Source: Verrucomicrobiota bacterium (GTDB lineage Bacteria > Verrucomicrobiota > Verrucomicrobiia > Verrucomicrobiales > Akkermansiaceae). From it: a stretch of 64,000 bases of DNA. Shown here piece by piece: positions 44,617-54,286 of the stretch (its first letter is position 1; each line of letters begins with the position of its first letter). The position numbers and the translations under genes are program-made. Under the pieces are notes generated by a model. The model worked only from the letters and a program-made list of their open reading frames with translations. It did not search any database and was not told where the DNA came from. The DNA is taken from the NCBI GenBank assembly GCA_030835305.1, contig JAURPJ010000095.1, forward strand, positions 17,724 through 81,723, read 5' to 3'.

Positions 44617-46776
44617 CTAATAGCCGCCACCGCGTTCGGCGACGAGTTTATCGACTACGTTGCGTGGCACTTCCTCGAAGCATTTTGGCTCCATCGAATA
44701 GGAAGCACGACCTGATGAAAGGGTGCGGACGTCCGTGGAATATCCGAACATTTCGGAGAGCGGGACGGTTGCGGAAACATTGGCGACGGTGCCTTTGGTC
44801 TCGATCTCTTGGATCTGACCGCGACGGCGGTTGAGGTCACCCATGATATCTCCCTGAAATTCATCGGGAGTCGCGATTGCGACATCCATGATGGGCTCAA
44901 GAAGAACGGGAGATGCTGCTTTGAGAGCTTCTTTAATCGCGAAAATGGCCGCGATCTTGAAGGCGTTGTCGTTGGAATCGACCTCGTGGAAAGAGCCGCC
45001 GGTGACACTGGCATTCACATCGACAACGGGGAATCCAGCCACTAAGCCATTGGTGAGGGCTTCTTCGATGCCCTTCATGACAGCTGGAATGTATTCCTTC
45101 GGAAAATCACTTGCGGAAGCCTTGTCCTCAGTGGTCACCCCTTCCCCTTGCTTGTTAGGCGAGAGACTGAGAATGACATGACCGTAGGCGGCCTTGCCTC
45201 CGAGGGCGCCATCGCGGATGAATTTGCCATCACCCTCGGCAGTCGTGGAGACTGTTTCACGATAGGCGATCTGTGGTTTACCAACGTTGGCTTGAACTCC
45301 GAACTCGCGCTTAAGACGGTCAATGATGACTTCCAGATGAAGTTCGCCCATTCCGGCGATGATCGTTTGTCCGGTTTCTTCGTCGGTCTTGACTACAAAA
45401 GTCGGGTCCTCGTCAGATAGACGATCAAGTCCAACAGCCATCTTGTCGGAATCAGCCTTGGTGCGGGGTTCCACAGCCATCGAGATGACCGGCTCCGGGA
45501 ACGTTGGTGGCTCCAAGAGCACACTGGCCAGCTGGTGGGAGAGAGTATCGCCGGTTTGAACATTTTTGAGACCGACGAGGGCAGCGATGTCCCCGGCAAA
45601 GCAGGTTTCAATTTCTTCATGCTTGTCGGCCTGAACCTGAATCAAACGACCCACCCGCTCTTTGGACTGAGTGCGTGGATTATAGACCATATCTCCCTTC
45701 GAGACAGTTCCGCTGTATACACGAAAGAAAATGAGCTTGCCGAAATACTTGTCAGCCCACAACTTAAAGGCGAGAGCACAGAAATTGGCTTCGTCAGTCG
45801 TTTCAACTTTGACGATTTTGCTTTCGTTCTTGGGATCGAGACCTTCAGCAGCCGGAATTTCCAGAGGACTCGGAAGATAATCAACCACGGCGTCGAGAAG
45901 ATATTGAACCCCCTTGTTCTTGAAAGCGGATCCGCCGGCAATTGGGACCAACTGGTTGGCGATGGTCGCACGACGAAGGGCTGCTTTCAGATCCAGAACG
46001 GTGATCTCTTCCTCCATGAGATACTTCTCGCCGATCTCCTCGTCGACATCAGCGACAGCCTCGAGAAGCTCGGAGTAGGCTTCTTCAGCAAGGGCCAGTT
46101 GATCGGAATCAAGATCGGCGATGTCATAGGTCGAACCGAGAATGTCATCGTCTTTGTAGAGGACAGCCTTCTTGTTGAGAACATCGATTTGGCCTCGTAG
46201 CTTTTCCTCGGAACCGATCGGGATCAAGATGCGGACGGTGCGTGCACCCAGCTTCTCTTGAACCTCCTTGACCGTCGCGTCGAAATCAGCACCTACGCGG
46301 TCCATCTTGTTAACGAACACGATACGTGGAACGCTGTAGGTAGTTGCCTGGCGCCAGACCGTTTCAGACTGCGGCTGCACTCCGGCGACACCACAGAAGA
46401 CAACAATCGCCCCGTCCAAAACACGCAGAGATCTTTCGACTTCAGCAGTAAAATCAACGTGGCCCGGAGTATCAATAATGTTGATACGCTGGTTGTCACC
46501 GGTGAAAAGTTTCGAAATCCCCTCCTCCTTTTGCTGCATCCACTGGCAAGTGACGGCAGCTGAAGTAATGGTGATTCCACGCTCACGCTCTTGCTCCATA
46601 TGATCGGTGGTGGTGGCACCATCGTGCACCTCGCCGATCCTGTGGATCATTCCGGTGTAAAAGAGAATCCTCTCGGTGAGCGTGGTCTTTCCCGCATCGA
46701 TGTGCGCAGCAATCCCAATGTTCCGTGTCCTCTCAAGAGGAACGGGACGGGTTGGGGCTTGTGCGACTTTGCTCAT
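44617..46776 (-). CDS. fusA: Elongation factor G
   Basis: 719 residues from the ATG at 46776 (MSKVAQAPTRPVPLER); the frame is open 15 codons further but that part is not family-like. GTPase motifs: AHIDAGKTTLTER (P-loop), ERERGITITSA (switch I), DTPGHVDF (switch II), NKMD (guanine site). Drives translocation on the ribosome. Lies between rpsG and rpsJ as in the str-S10 arrangement; tuf is missing. Confidence 0.97.
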   Translation of the reverse strand: MSKVAQAPTRPVPLERTRNIGIAAHIDAGKTTLTERILFYTGMIHRIGEVHDGATTTDHMEQERERGITITSAAVTCQWMQQKEEGISKLFTGDNQRINIIDTPGHVDFTAEVERSLRVLDGAIVVFCGVAGVQPQSETVWRQATTYSVPRIVFVNKMDRVGADFDATVKEVQEKLGARTVRILIPIGSEEKLRGQIDVLNKKAVLYKDDDILGSTYDIADLDSDQLALAEEAYSELLEAVADVDEEIGEKYLMEEEITVLDLKAALRRATIANQLVPIAGGSAFKNKGVQYLLDAVVDYLPSPLEIPAAEGLDPKNESKIVKVETTDEANFCALAFKLWADKYFGKLIFFRVYSGTVSKGDMVYNPRTQSKERVGRLIQVQADKHEEIETCFAGDIAALVGLKNVQTGDTLSHQLASVLLEPPTFPEPVISMAVEPRTKADSDKMAVGLDRLSDEDPTFVVKTDEETGQTIIAGMGELHLEVIIDRLKREFGVQANVGKPQIAYRETVSTTAEGDGKFIRDGALGGKAAYGHVILSLSPNKQGEGVTTEDKASASDFPKEYIPAVMKGIEEALTNGLVAGFPVVDVNASVTGGSFHEVDSNDNAFKIAAIFAIKEALKAASPVLLEPIMDVAIATPDEFQGDIMGDLNRRRGQIQEIETKGTVANVSATVPLSEMFGYSTDVRTLSSGRASYSMEPKCFEEVPRNVVDKLVAERGGGY

Positions 46777-46826
46777 CGATTTGACTGGGTTAGCGGAAAA
46801 GAGATTCTTTCCTGGGAACAAGGGAC

Positions 46827-47300
46827 TTAGAAACGGAAGTGGGCGAAGGCACGGTTTGCCTGGGCCATCTTGTGAACATCGTCGCGCTTACGGACGGAGT
46901 TACCGGTGTTATTGGCAGCATCTTTGATCTCGTTGGCGAGAGCGACGTGCATGGGAGTGCCCTTCTTGGCACGGGCAAAGTTGATGATCCAGCGCATGCC
47001 TAGAGACTCGGAGCGGCTGGCATCCACCTCCAAAGGAACCTGATAGGTAGCACCGCCGACGCGGCGTGACTTCACCTCAACGCGGGGCTTAGCGTTTTCA
47101 ATGGCGCGGTTGACAATCTCGAGCGGGTCGATGGTGTCAGTGCCCTCGTTGGCGCGGTCGATGGCGGCATAAACGATACGCTCAGCGAGGGAGCGCTTGC
47201 CGTCTTTCATCACCTTGGAGATCAAGCGACCGACAACCTGGCTGTCAAACTTGGGATCTTTATAAACTTTAGCTGGATAGACTCTTTTTCTGCGTGCCAT
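46827..47300 (-). CDS. rpsG: 30S ribosomal protein S7
   Basis: 157 residues. MARRKRVYPAK, VGRLISKVMKDGKRSLAERIVYAA and GGATYQVPLEVDASRSESLGMRWIINFARAKK (read in parts) identify S7, the primary binder of the 16S rRNA head. In E. coli it represses the str operon. Follows rpsL after 35 bases. Confidence 0.98.
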   Translation of the reverse strand: MARRKRVYPAKVYKDPKFDSQVVGRLISKVMKDGKRSLAERIVYAAIDRANEGTDTIDPLEIVNRAIENAKPRVEVKSRRVGGATYQVPLEVDASRSESLGMRWIINFARAKKGTPMHVALANEIKDAANNTGNSVRKRDDVHKMAQANRAFAHFRF

Positions 47301-47335
47301 GGAATTGGTTGGTCAGAGATTAAAATGGAATTAAC

Positions 47336-47710
47336 TTATTCTTTGGGCTTCTTGGCACCATACTTGGAGCGACCCTGCTTACGACCATCGACCCCGAGGG
47401 TATCGAGCGATCCACGAACGATGTGGTAACGCACACCCGGCAAATCCTTCACCCGACCACCGCGGATCAGAACGATGGAGTGCTCTTGGAGGTTGTGGCC
47501 CTCACCTCCGATGTAAGCGATGACTTCATATCCATTGGTGAGGCGAACCTTGGCGACCTTACGAAGCGCGGAGTTCGGCTTTTTGGGCGTGCGGGTGTAA
47601 ACTTGGAGACAAACGCCGCGGCGCTGTGGGCAGTTGTTCAGAGCCGGTGACTTCGACTTGGTGACTGCTTTTTTACGACCTTTTCGGACGAGTTGGTTGA
47701 TGGTGGGCAT
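47336..47710 (-). CDS. rpsL: 30S ribosomal protein S12
   Basis: 124 residues. [40 protein letters not shown] and [20 protein letters not shown] (read in parts) identify S12. The Lys positions equivalent to E. coli Lys43 and Lys88 are both present, so no streptomycin-resistance change is seen. First gene of the operon. Confidence 0.98.
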   Translation of the reverse strand: MPTINQLVRKGRKKAVTKSKSPALNNCPQRRGVCLQVYTRTPKKPNSALRKVAKVRLTNGYEVIAYIGGEGHNLQEHSIVLIRGGRVKDLPGVRYHIVRGSLDTLGVDGRKQGRSKYGAKKPKE

Positions 47711-48232
47711 AATGCGATCGTTTTGGGATGGCGGTTAAGCGGGTTTGTAGAATTGAGAAATATTGAAATCTTTGCTTTTGCTGGTTCTCAACCGGAAAGG
47801 TTCACCGAGAGACCCAGCGAGATTCCTCGCAAGAGCCATTTTTCCGGTGAGCACCCGATAGTTAATTACCTGATATGGGGCCTGAAACGTTGTATTCTCA
47901 AGGAATCCGTAATGTCAGGCCCGATTTGGGGGCCGCGACTCTAGGAACAAAAAGGCATCTGGCAAGGCGTTTCTGAAATATTTGTCAAAAAAAGTCCCAA
48001 AAAGTCGGAATAGACACCTCCAAGAAAGCCATTTGTTGGATTACAGAGGAATTCCAGCCAACCGATTCCATCTTTCACTAGTCAATCAATCTTAACTACT
48101 TGGCGAAAAGCCCCTCAAATCTGGAAATAACCGCGAAAGTCTGGACTCTCGATCTCCCATGGTCATTTTGATTCACGGGGTTTCTTCAGACAATGCCTGG
48201 CTATGCCAAAGGCGGACTAGCGGTCGAAAGAA
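47711..48232. other. Upstream leader region of the str operon, no supported gene
   Basis: About 520 bases separate rpsL from the lipoprotein terminator. No gene is convincing in it. A TTGACA-type element occurs on the minus strand at about 47982-47987, but no good -10 element follows at the right distance. A paired inverted-repeat arrangement at 47878-47934 is described separately. Confidence 0.5.
47878..47934 (-). promoter_or_regulatory. Overlapping alternative hairpins in the rpsL leader
   Basis: On the minus strand the order is GGCCC (47934-47930), GGGCCTGA (47922-47915) and TCAGGCCC (47885-47878). The middle segment can pair perfectly either with the first (5 base pairs) or with the last (8 base pairs), so the two hairpins exclude each other. 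They lie about 170-220 bases before the rpsL start. No T-run follows, so a classical attenuator is not shown. Confidence 0.35.
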
Positions 48233-48263
48233 AGCGTCCAGCTGGATAATCCAGCCGGGCGCT
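48233..48263 (-). terminator. Rho-independent terminator of the lipoprotein gene
   Basis: A hairpin of 12 pairs and one A-C mismatch (AGCGCCC.GCTGG / CCAGC.GGACGCT) around a five-base loop lies 32 bases after the stop at 48295 and is followed on the minus strand by TTTCTTTC. Confidence 0.78.
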
Positions 48264-48294
48264 CAAAGGTTTGTCAAATATCAGGAAATGCAGA

Positions 48295-48843
48295 CTACTC
48301 TTCCGAGGGGGGCTCCTCCCCGGTATCCTTGAGTTCATAAAGAGCCTCAATATCTTCGGTAATCTCTTTCATCTCCTGGTCAGCATTAATCTTCCCCATG
48401 ACTTCACCAATTGCCTCGGCATCAGCGCTCTCGACCATCATTTTCATCAAATTGCCCAGCATCACTTCTCCTTTTTTGTCGGAGGCATCCTTGAGAGCTT
48501 GAACGGCGGCTTTTTCTTCAGTGGTGGGAGGATCAAGCTCCTTGGCAGCCTTCAAAAGAGCTGAAAGAGAGGCCTTCTGCTCTTCAAGGCCAGCCACAAA
48601 TTCTTCGGCTGACTTTTTATCGCTGATCGAGGACATTCCCTCTATCAAGCTGTCCATGATGGCACCCACTTCGTTACCGATTTGGGTGTGATCTTTTGGA
48701 GCGGAGGCTTCTGGACCGGAGCCTCCCTGCTCTTCTTTGGAGCTTCCCTGCTCTTCTTTTTTTGACTCGTCCCCACAGGAGACCAAGGAAAGAGGCAGGG
48801 CAAGGGCAACGGCGAATGGAAATAAGTTTTTCAATTTCATCAT
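48295..48843 (-). CDS. Lipoprotein of unknown function
   Basis: 182 residues (two Met codons in a row at the start). A lipoprotein signal peptide ends in LVSC-GDESKK; then a low-complexity stretch with a short tandem repeat (KEEQGSS, KEEQGGS), and a mainly helical domain (about 55-165). The family is not known to me. The helical part resembles in general character the lipoprotein at 33909-34367 but I cannot show homology. A terminator follows 32 bases after the stop, so it is not transcribed into the str operon. Confidence 0.75.
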   Translation of the reverse strand: MMKLKNLFPFAVALALPLSLVSCGDESKKEEQGSSKEEQGGSGPEASAPKDHTQIGNEVGAIMDSLIEGMSSISDKKSAEEFVAGLEEQKASLSALLKAAKELDPPTTEEKAAVQALKDASDKKGEVMLGNLMKMMVESADAEAIGEVMGKINADQEMKEITEDIEALYELKDTGEEPPSEE

Positions 48844-48970
48844 AATTTGATGTGTTCTGCCGTGACGTAAACCTCATTTTGAAGCGCATGGCCATGATAA
48901 AAATGGTTGGATTTTGGAATCGAGAATCGAATCGGCCGCGGGATACTCCTGTCCCGTCTCAGACTAACGG
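48844..48970. other. Intergenic stretch
   Basis: Upstream region of the minus-strand lipoprotein gene. No gene or clear promoter is seen. Confidence 0.4.
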
Positions 48971-49150
48971 ATGCATGATTCAGTAATGCCGCGTCTCACC
49001 CAAATGATTTCTCCCCGGGAAAGCCGGCGCATTCTTGGCAATTTCCCAACCGTGCTCGCTCAAAAGATCGCTGTCGTAAGACTTGGCTCACTGGGACTTG
49101 ATCACACCGGGCTAGGCCAGCTACCGGCAATTCAAAAACATCCACCTTAA
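48971..49150 (+). CDS. Possible small protein (59 residues)
   Basis: A frame from ATG to TAA reads MHDSVMPRLTQMISPRES, then RRILGNFPTVLAQKIAVVRLG and a Gly/Leu-rich end. No family known, no clear ribosome binding site, and the start has several Met choices. It lies just upstream of the MpaB-family gene. It may be only a chance frame. Confidence 0.25.
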   Translation: MHDSVMPRLTQMISPRESRRILGNFPTVLAQKIAVVRLGSLGLDHTGLGQLPAIQKHPP

Positions 49151-49188
49151 TCGACATGAGTTAAAACAGGTGAGCAGAGTCTCTTCAC

Positions 49189-50214
49189 TTGCCGATCTTC
49201 AATTCACGAGTATTTCAATATCGACCAAAGCCTCCTCCCTCGTTGCCAAATAACGCCATCCAAAGCTACCTCTCAAAGCGTTTCAGAATTCTTCTTTCCG
49301 GAGACCCTGATGGCATCCCACCGTGGCTCAAGGATGTCGAAGCCAGCGACACCCCCGGCCTCTACCTGCCCGACGAAGCTCCCTGGGTCGCACACGCCGA
49401 TCTTGCCACTCTCGTTGGCGGAATTCGCGCTCTCCTCATGCAGGCTCTCCATCCCGGAAGCCTCACGGGCGTTGCCAACCACTCCCGCTACAAGGCCGAT
49501 CCCCTTGGCCGGCTCTCGGGCACGATTCGATGGCTCACCGTCACCACTTTTGCCTCGACCACTTCCGTCTCGACCGAAGCCGATCGCGTCAACCAAATGC
49601 ACAAACGGGTCAAGGGGACCTACAGAACCTCCTCTGGCGAAAGCAAAGACTACCGTGCCGCTGATCCCGATCTGCTTCGCTGGGTTCACATCGCCTTCAT
49701 GGAATCCTTCCTCCGCTGCCATCAAATTTACTCAACCCGACCGCTCCCCGGAGGAGCCGATGCCTACATCAGACTTTGGTCCAAATCCGTTCTTCCCCTT
49801 GGTCTCACCGAAGTCCCCATGTCCGAGGCCGAACTACTCGAGGAGCTCAAACGCTACCAGCCCGAACTCATCGTCAACGACACCACCCGCGAAGTCATTC
49901 GCTGGATCAAAAACCCACCACTCCCCAAGACCTCCCTTCCCGCCTACCGCCTCCTCTTCAAAGCTGCCCTCGCCTCGCTTCCCCGCAACTACCAGGACAT
50001 GATCGGCCTGGGCCACCCGCCCCTCAGGATCATGCGACCCGTCACCCGCGGCCTCCTTGGTCTGATCAAACTATCCATTGGACCTGAAAGCCCGATCGAG
50101 GAAGCCGCCATTGCCCGCCTCCACCGCGCGGGACTCATGAAAGATGGAAAAGTCAGCCGCCGCCCCTCAGAAAACTCACCTCCGGATGTAACCAATTTTG
50201 TCCCAGGCTCATAA
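49189..50214 (+). CDS. Oxygenase MpaB family protein (DUF2236)
   Basis: 341 residues from a TTG; the real start is not certain, as no ATG or clear ribosome binding site is near. The sequence has the DUF2236 pattern: LVGGIRALLMQALHPGSLTGVANHSRYKADPLGRLSGT near the start, RVKGTYRTSSGESKDYRAADPDLLRWVHIAFMESFLR, and the conserved His positions that are thought to bind heme b in the fungal enzyme MpaB. Function in bacteria is largely unknown. It lies seven bases before a signal-peptide protein gene. Confidence 0.8.
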   Translation: MPIFNSRVFQYRPKPPPSLPNNAIQSYLSKRFRILLSGDPDGIPPWLKDVEASDTPGLYLPDEAPWVAHADLATLVGGIRALLMQALHPGSLTGVANHSRYKADPLGRLSGTIRWLTVTTFASTTSVSTEADRVNQMHKRVKGTYRTSSGESKDYRAADPDLLRWVHIAFMESFLRCHQIYSTRPLPGGADAYIRLWSKSVLPLGLTEVPMSEAELLEELKRYQPELIVNDTTREVIRWIKNPPLPKTSLPAYRLLFKAALASLPRNYQDMIGLGHPPLRIMRPVTRGLLGLIKLSIGPESPIEEAAIARLHRAGLMKDGKVSRRPSENSPPDVTNFVPGS

Positions 50215-50221
50215 GCCTAGC

Positions 50222-51082
50222 ATGAAAAAACTGATTCTCCTGTCTCTCCTCGCCGCCCCACTGGCCGTCGCGGGAGCGTTCCAGCCCCAAAACATCCCAA
50301 TCGAAGCTCAGTGGTATCTGCACGGAGACCTGACCGGACTCCGTCAAACAAATGCTGGTGCGTTCATTCTCAATCAAATCCGCCAAGACGAAGCTGATAA
50401 AATCGCCAACATCAAAGCCCTCTTTGGCTTCGACCTCCTCGAAGATCTGACCGACGCCACTCTTTTTGGAACCGGCAAGGCGGACGAAATCGCCATCACT
50501 CTCTCCGGTGGCTTTAACCGGGCACGCTTTGAGAAAGTTATCGCTCAGGCGGATGCCTACAAACTCACAACGAACGGAGCCGCATCCATTCACCAATGGG
50601 AGGACAAGGGGAGCACCCAGCACGCCGCATTCCACGGCGAAAACACCGTCATTATCTCCCAACAAAAAGAACTCCTGAAACTGGCACTTGACGTCCTCGC
50701 TCGGAAAAGGCCCGGAATCAAAGCGAATCTCACCCTACCATCGCAAGCCCCCTTCGTCATCGCCTACGCCAACATCCGTAAAATCGAAATACCACTGGAC
50801 GAAGGTTCCCGCCTTGTGCGGAAAGCCGACTCCATTCTCATGACTCTTAGTGAAAATCAAAATCGACTCGTCGCTGACATGATCGTTACTACCGATTCCT
50901 CAAAAATGGCCAAGCGTATGATGGATGTCCTTGAAGGTCTCGTCTCTCTCGGAGAATTGGCCGACGAAACCATTCAGAAGCTCGACATCCATCACAATGG
51001 CCAAACCTCCGGAAAAACCATGACCATGACCATGAGTCTCCCCGCCGCAAACGCTCTCGCCCTGATCTCAAAATTGAAGTAG
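50222..51082 (+). CDS. Exported protein of unknown function in the ECF sigma operon
   Basis: 286 residues from the ATG at 50222, which starts a clear signal peptide (MKKLILLSLLAAPLAVAGAF). The mature protein has alternating beta and alpha character (YLHGDLTGLRQTNAGAFIL; KADEIAITLSGGF; HAAFHGENTVIISQQKELLKLAL), like secreted DUF3352-type proteins, but I do not have a firm match. It is followed 11 bases later by an ECF sigma factor and its partner, so it may be part of the regulon or a signal-sensing product. Confidence 0.65.
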   Translation: MKKLILLSLLAAPLAVAGAFQPQNIPIEAQWYLHGDLTGLRQTNAGAFILNQIRQDEADKIANIKALFGFDLLEDLTDATLFGTGKADEIAITLSGGFNRARFEKVIAQADAYKLTTNGAASIHQWEDKGSTQHAAFHGENTVIISQQKELLKLALDVLARKRPGIKANLTLPSQAPFVIAYANIRKIEIPLDEGSRLVRKADSILMTLSENQNRLVADMIVTTDSSKMAKRMMDVLEGLVSLGELADETIQKLDIHHNGQTSGKTMTMTMSLPAANALALISKLK

Positions 51083-51093
51083 GCCCACGCCTG

Positions 51094-51666
51094 ATGTCCA
51101 AACGCTCCGACACCGAACTTGTCCTCATCGCTCTGGCCGATGGGGACGATGCCATGTCGGCGCGCGACGAAATCATCCATCGCTACCATCAAAAAGTTTA
51201 CGGATTTCTCCACCAACTGACTGGCCGCAAAGAAGACGCTGAAGACCTCACCCAGGACACTTTCCTCCTCGCTTTCCACAAACTAAAAACCTTTAAAGCC
51301 GATCGCGATCTTCTCCCCTGGCTTTTCACTATCGCCCGCCGCACCGCTATTTCCCAGTGGCGCAAAAGCAAACCGACTTCTCCGCTCTTTGACTCGGATC
51401 ACCCCTCCATCGAAAGCAACAAGCCACACGACGCCGTCGCTCTCTGGAAGATTGCCAAGGACAAACTCAAACCCGACGAATTCACCGCCCTCTGGATGCA
51501 CTATCAGGAAGATCTGCCCCTCAAGGAAGTGGCTCGTGTCCTTCGCAAATCAAATACCCATGCCAAAGTAATCGTCTACCGCGCCCGCAAGCGCCTCCGC
51601 AAGGAGCTCATTCTCACCAAAGACGCCTGGCTCTCCGGCCGACAAGTCAAACTCACCTCACCATGA
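51094..51666 (+). CDS. ECF-type RNA polymerase sigma factor
   Basis: 190 residues. Region 2 (about 25-100) has EDLTQDTFLLAFHKLKTFKADRDLLPWLFTIARRTAISQWRK (read in parts); region 4 (about 125-175) has a helix-turn-helix with LPLKEVARVLRKSNTHAKVIVYRARKRLRKEL. It directs polymerase to a subset of promoters, probably for a stress or surface response. Its stop overlaps the start of the next gene by four bases, typical for a sigma/anti-sigma pair. Confidence 0.9.
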   Translation: MSKRSDTELVLIALADGDDAMSARDEIIHRYHQKVYGFLHQLTGRKEDAEDLTQDTFLLAFHKLKTFKADRDLLPWLFTIARRTAISQWRKSKPTSPLFDSDHPSIESNKPHDAVALWKIAKDKLKPDEFTALWMHYQEDLPLKEVARVLRKSNTHAKVIVYRARKRLRKELILTKDAWLSGRQVKLTSP

Positions 51667-52049
51667 CCACCCAGACTCTCGAAACCCGCCTTCGTGAAAA
51701 GATCGTCACCGAAACTCCCCGTCCCGGATTCGAAAAACGTATTCAGGCCATGGCCCGCGAGCCCTTTGCTCCCGAAAAGACAGGCTTCATTCGCCGATTT
51801 GCCGTGCCCGCGATGGCCGTTCTTTCAATCTTTGTGGTCATTGCACCCGGGCGCAAACCTCCCGGACAGGCTATCACTGTAGGACCGAGAGTCGTGGATC
51901 CGACGAATGTGGCAATCACCGAATCCATCAATGAAGCTCCGGTCCAACGCGAGATCCAAGGCCTCAAAAACGATGCCCGACGAACCGTGAGCCTCTTCCA
52001 GAAAGCCCTCCCGTCGTTTACCATCAGAAAGAAGCAACAAGAGGAGTAG
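51663..52049 (+). CDS. Putative anti-sigma factor or membrane partner of the ECF sigma factor
   Basis: 128 residues. The ATG overlaps the sigma gene's stop. A short cytoplasmic N-terminus (about 1-42), one membrane helix (about 43-60: AVPAMAVLSIFVVIAP) and an outside part follow. There is no zinc-binding anti-sigma (ZAS) motif. The role is inferred from position and topology; a domain assignment cannot be made. Confidence 0.6.
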   Translation: MTTQTLETRLREKIVTETPRPGFEKRIQAMAREPFAPEKTGFIRRFAVPAMAVLSIFVVIAPGRKPPGQAITVGPRVVDPTNVAITESINEAPVQREIQGLKNDARRTVSLFQKALPSFTIRKKQQEE

Positions 52050-52113
52050 CCTCTGGCAAAGGCGCCCTGCGGATCTCTTGCCTTCCGCCACATAAAGAGG
52101 ATGCCCGCCGCGC

Positions 52114-52150
52114 AAAAAGCCTCCAACCGGTCATCGAGTAGAGGCTTTGT
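52114..52150. terminator. Bidirectional terminator between the ECF operon and tkt
   Basis: AAAGCCTC pairs with GAGGCTTT around a 17-base loop, with A-rich sequence to the left and GTTTG to the right. It lies between the convergent genes ending at 52049 (plus) and 52168 (minus). Confidence 0.7.
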
Positions 52151-52167
52151 TTGAATTGATTGCCTTT

Positions 52168-54141
52168 TTAGCTCAGCGCCTTCACTATGTTCGCAGCATT
52201 AATGCCGAGTTCGTCCATAACGACATTTCCGGGAGCTGACATCCCGAAACGGTCGATTCCAATCACCTTGCCTTCCAAGCCGACGTATTTATACCAAAGC
52301 GCGCTCACACCGGCTTCAATTGCCACCCGCTTGGCGCACGAGGCCGGCAAAACCTCTTCCTGATACTCGGCAGATTGACGATCAAATCGCTCGAGGCAAG
52401 GAGCTGAAACCAGGCGTGCTCCGGCCCCGAGTTCCTTGGCCGCTTCGAGGGCATGTCCCACTTCCGATCCAGTCGCGAGAATGATGCACTCGAGGTCGCC
52501 TTCTTCTTTCTTAAGAATGTAAGCACCTTTGGCAACGCCATCGCGACGGGTCTCAACCGAAGCGAGATCATTGAGAGAAACCACCTTTTGGCGACTGAAA
52601 ATCAGGGCAGTTGGTCCATCAAGACGCTCCATCGCGCAGATAAAGGCACCGGCCACTTCCTCCTGATCACCAGGGCGGATCACATCGAGATTTGGAATGA
52701 CCCGCAGACCACTGACAGTCTCCACCGGTTGGTGGGTCGGACCATCTTCACCCACTCCCACGGAATCGTGAGTGAGGATGTAAGTGACAGGAAGCTTGGC
52801 AAGACCGGCGATGCGAATGGACGGACGCAGATAATCGGCAAAGACACAGAAAGTCGCCCCGCTGATGCGGAAGAGTCCGTCATACGCTACGCCATTGCAA
52901 ATCGCACCCATGCCGTGCTCACGAATTCCAAACCAAATATTGCGCCCGGTTGGATTTGCAGTGGAGAAGTCTCCTTCGTCCTTAAGGTAATTTTTGGTCG
53001 ATCCAAACAGGTCAGCCGATCCGGTGATCACCGAAGGCATGGCCTTGGCAATCGCATTGATGACAACCCCACCGGACCCGCGGGTGGCATCGGTGTAGTC
53101 ATCAGCAAAGGCGGGAATCTGATCGGAAAGATCGGTCGGAACCACTTTTCCGACAGTATCTTCAAGCTCGCTTGCGAGATCCTGATTGACAGCTGCCCAG
53201 GAATCATAGGTCACCTGCCACTCGTTAAAGGCATCTGCCTTGGCTTCTGCCCGGGCGGCGAAGTAGGCCCTGGTTTCATCGGAGACAAAGAAGGTTTGCG
53301 CGGGCAGGCCAAGTTCCTTGCGGGCTTCCTCGGCGAACTTGGCGCCACCTTCACCGTGGGCGCCAGCTGTTCCGGCCACCTCGGGAATTCCCTTTCCGAT
53401 CAAAGTCTTTGCAATAATCACCGTGGGCTTCCCGCTGCTGGCTTTGGCCGCATTGAAAACCTCAAGAAAAGCACCCATGTCGTGACCATCGACAGTCACC
53501 GCATCCCAGTTGAGAGACTTGAAATACTGCTCGGCATCCCAACCCTGGGTCCTGTCAGCCATCGCATCGAGGGTGACGTCATTTGAATCATAAATGAGAA
53601 TCAAGTTGTCCAACTGGTTGTGACCGGCGAAAGCGATTGCTTCCTGAGCCACACCCTCCTGGAGACATCCGTCACCGGCCAGCGCGACGACATGGTGATC
53701 GAAGATGGTGTGATCGGCGGTATTATAGCGAGCTGCCGCACGCTTTCCGGAAAGAGCGTAACCGACCGCATTGCCCACGCCCTGGCCAAGAGGCCCGGTG
53801 GTGGCCTCAACTCCCTCGGTCTCGTCAAACTCGGGGTGGCCCGGGGTGATCGAGTGCAGCTTGCGGAAATCTGCCACGTCCTGACCGGTCACCTTGAAAC
53901 CGGCGAGATGAAGCCAGCTGTAAATGAACATCGATCCGTGACCAGCCGAGAGGATGAAACGGTCGCGGTTCAACCACTTTGGAGCAGCGGGATTAAAACG
54001 AAGGCCTTCACCGAAAAGGACCGCGCCCATATCGGCGCAACCGAGAGGAAGACCAAGATGGCCGGAGGAGCAGGCATGGACGGCATCGATGGCCAATCCG
54101 CGGGCCTCGGCCGCGGCTCTGGAAAGTGCTTCTTTATTCAT
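52168..54141 (-). CDS. tkt: Transketolase
   Basis: 657 residues. Non-oxidative pentose phosphate pathway enzyme; moves a two-carbon unit between sugar phosphates with thiamine diphosphate. Marks: [14 protein letters not shown] near the start, [17 protein letters not shown], the ThDP motif [13 protein letters not shown] with [13 protein letters not shown], and [18 protein letters not shown] in the pyrimidine domain. Full length. No other pentose-phosphate gene is near. It converges with the ECF operon across a terminator. Confidence 0.97.
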   Translation of the reverse strand: MNKEALSRAAAEARGLAIDAVHACSSGHLGLPLGCADMGAVLFGEGLRFNPAAPKWLNRDRFILSAGHGSMFIYSWLHLAGFKVTGQDVADFRKLHSITPGHPEFDETEGVEATTGPLGQGVGNAVGYALSGKRAAARYNTADHTIFDHHVVALAGDGCLQEGVAQEAIAFAGHNQLDNLILIYDSNDVTLDAMADRTQGWDAEQYFKSLNWDAVTVDGHDMGAFLEVFNAAKASSGKPTVIIAKTLIGKGIPEVAGTAGAHGEGGAKFAEEARKELGLPAQTFFVSDETRAYFAARAEAKADAFNEWQVTYDSWAAVNQDLASELEDTVGKVVPTDLSDQIPAFADDYTDATRGSGGVVINAIAKAMPSVITGSADLFGSTKNYLKDEGDFSTANPTGRNIWFGIREHGMGAICNGVAYDGLFRISGATFCVFADYLRPSIRIAGLAKLPVTYILTHDSVGVGEDGPTHQPVETVSGLRVIPNLDVIRPGDQEEVAGAFICAMERLDGPTALIFSRQKVVSLNDLASVETRRDGVAKGAYILKKEEGDLECIILATGSEVGHALEAAKELGAGARLVSAPCLERFDRQSAEYQEEVLPASCAKRVAIEAGVSALWYKYVGLEGKVIGIDRFGMSAPGNVVMDELGINAANIVKALS

Positions 54142-54286
54142 GAGCAGAGAACCTCCCTAAATCAGGCCCCATGATCAAGACGTAATACAGATTGACCGCG
54201 ACAACTTTGCCCCAATCCCGCTCACTATTCCCGAATCCCCGAATCAAAGTCTTCACTCTTTCCGCTTCATCATTCAATCTTCTCTG

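Noticed and set aside
47959..47988. Promoter for the str operon with TTGACA on the minus strand
   Set aside because: A perfect -35-like hexamer is present, but no acceptable -10 hexamer lies 16-18 bases further on. Not called as a promoter.
30771..48232. Genes for rpsN, rpmD, rpmJ, infA or tuf hidden in gaps
   Set aside because: I looked at each gap between ribosomal genes; all are too short or contain no matching sequence.
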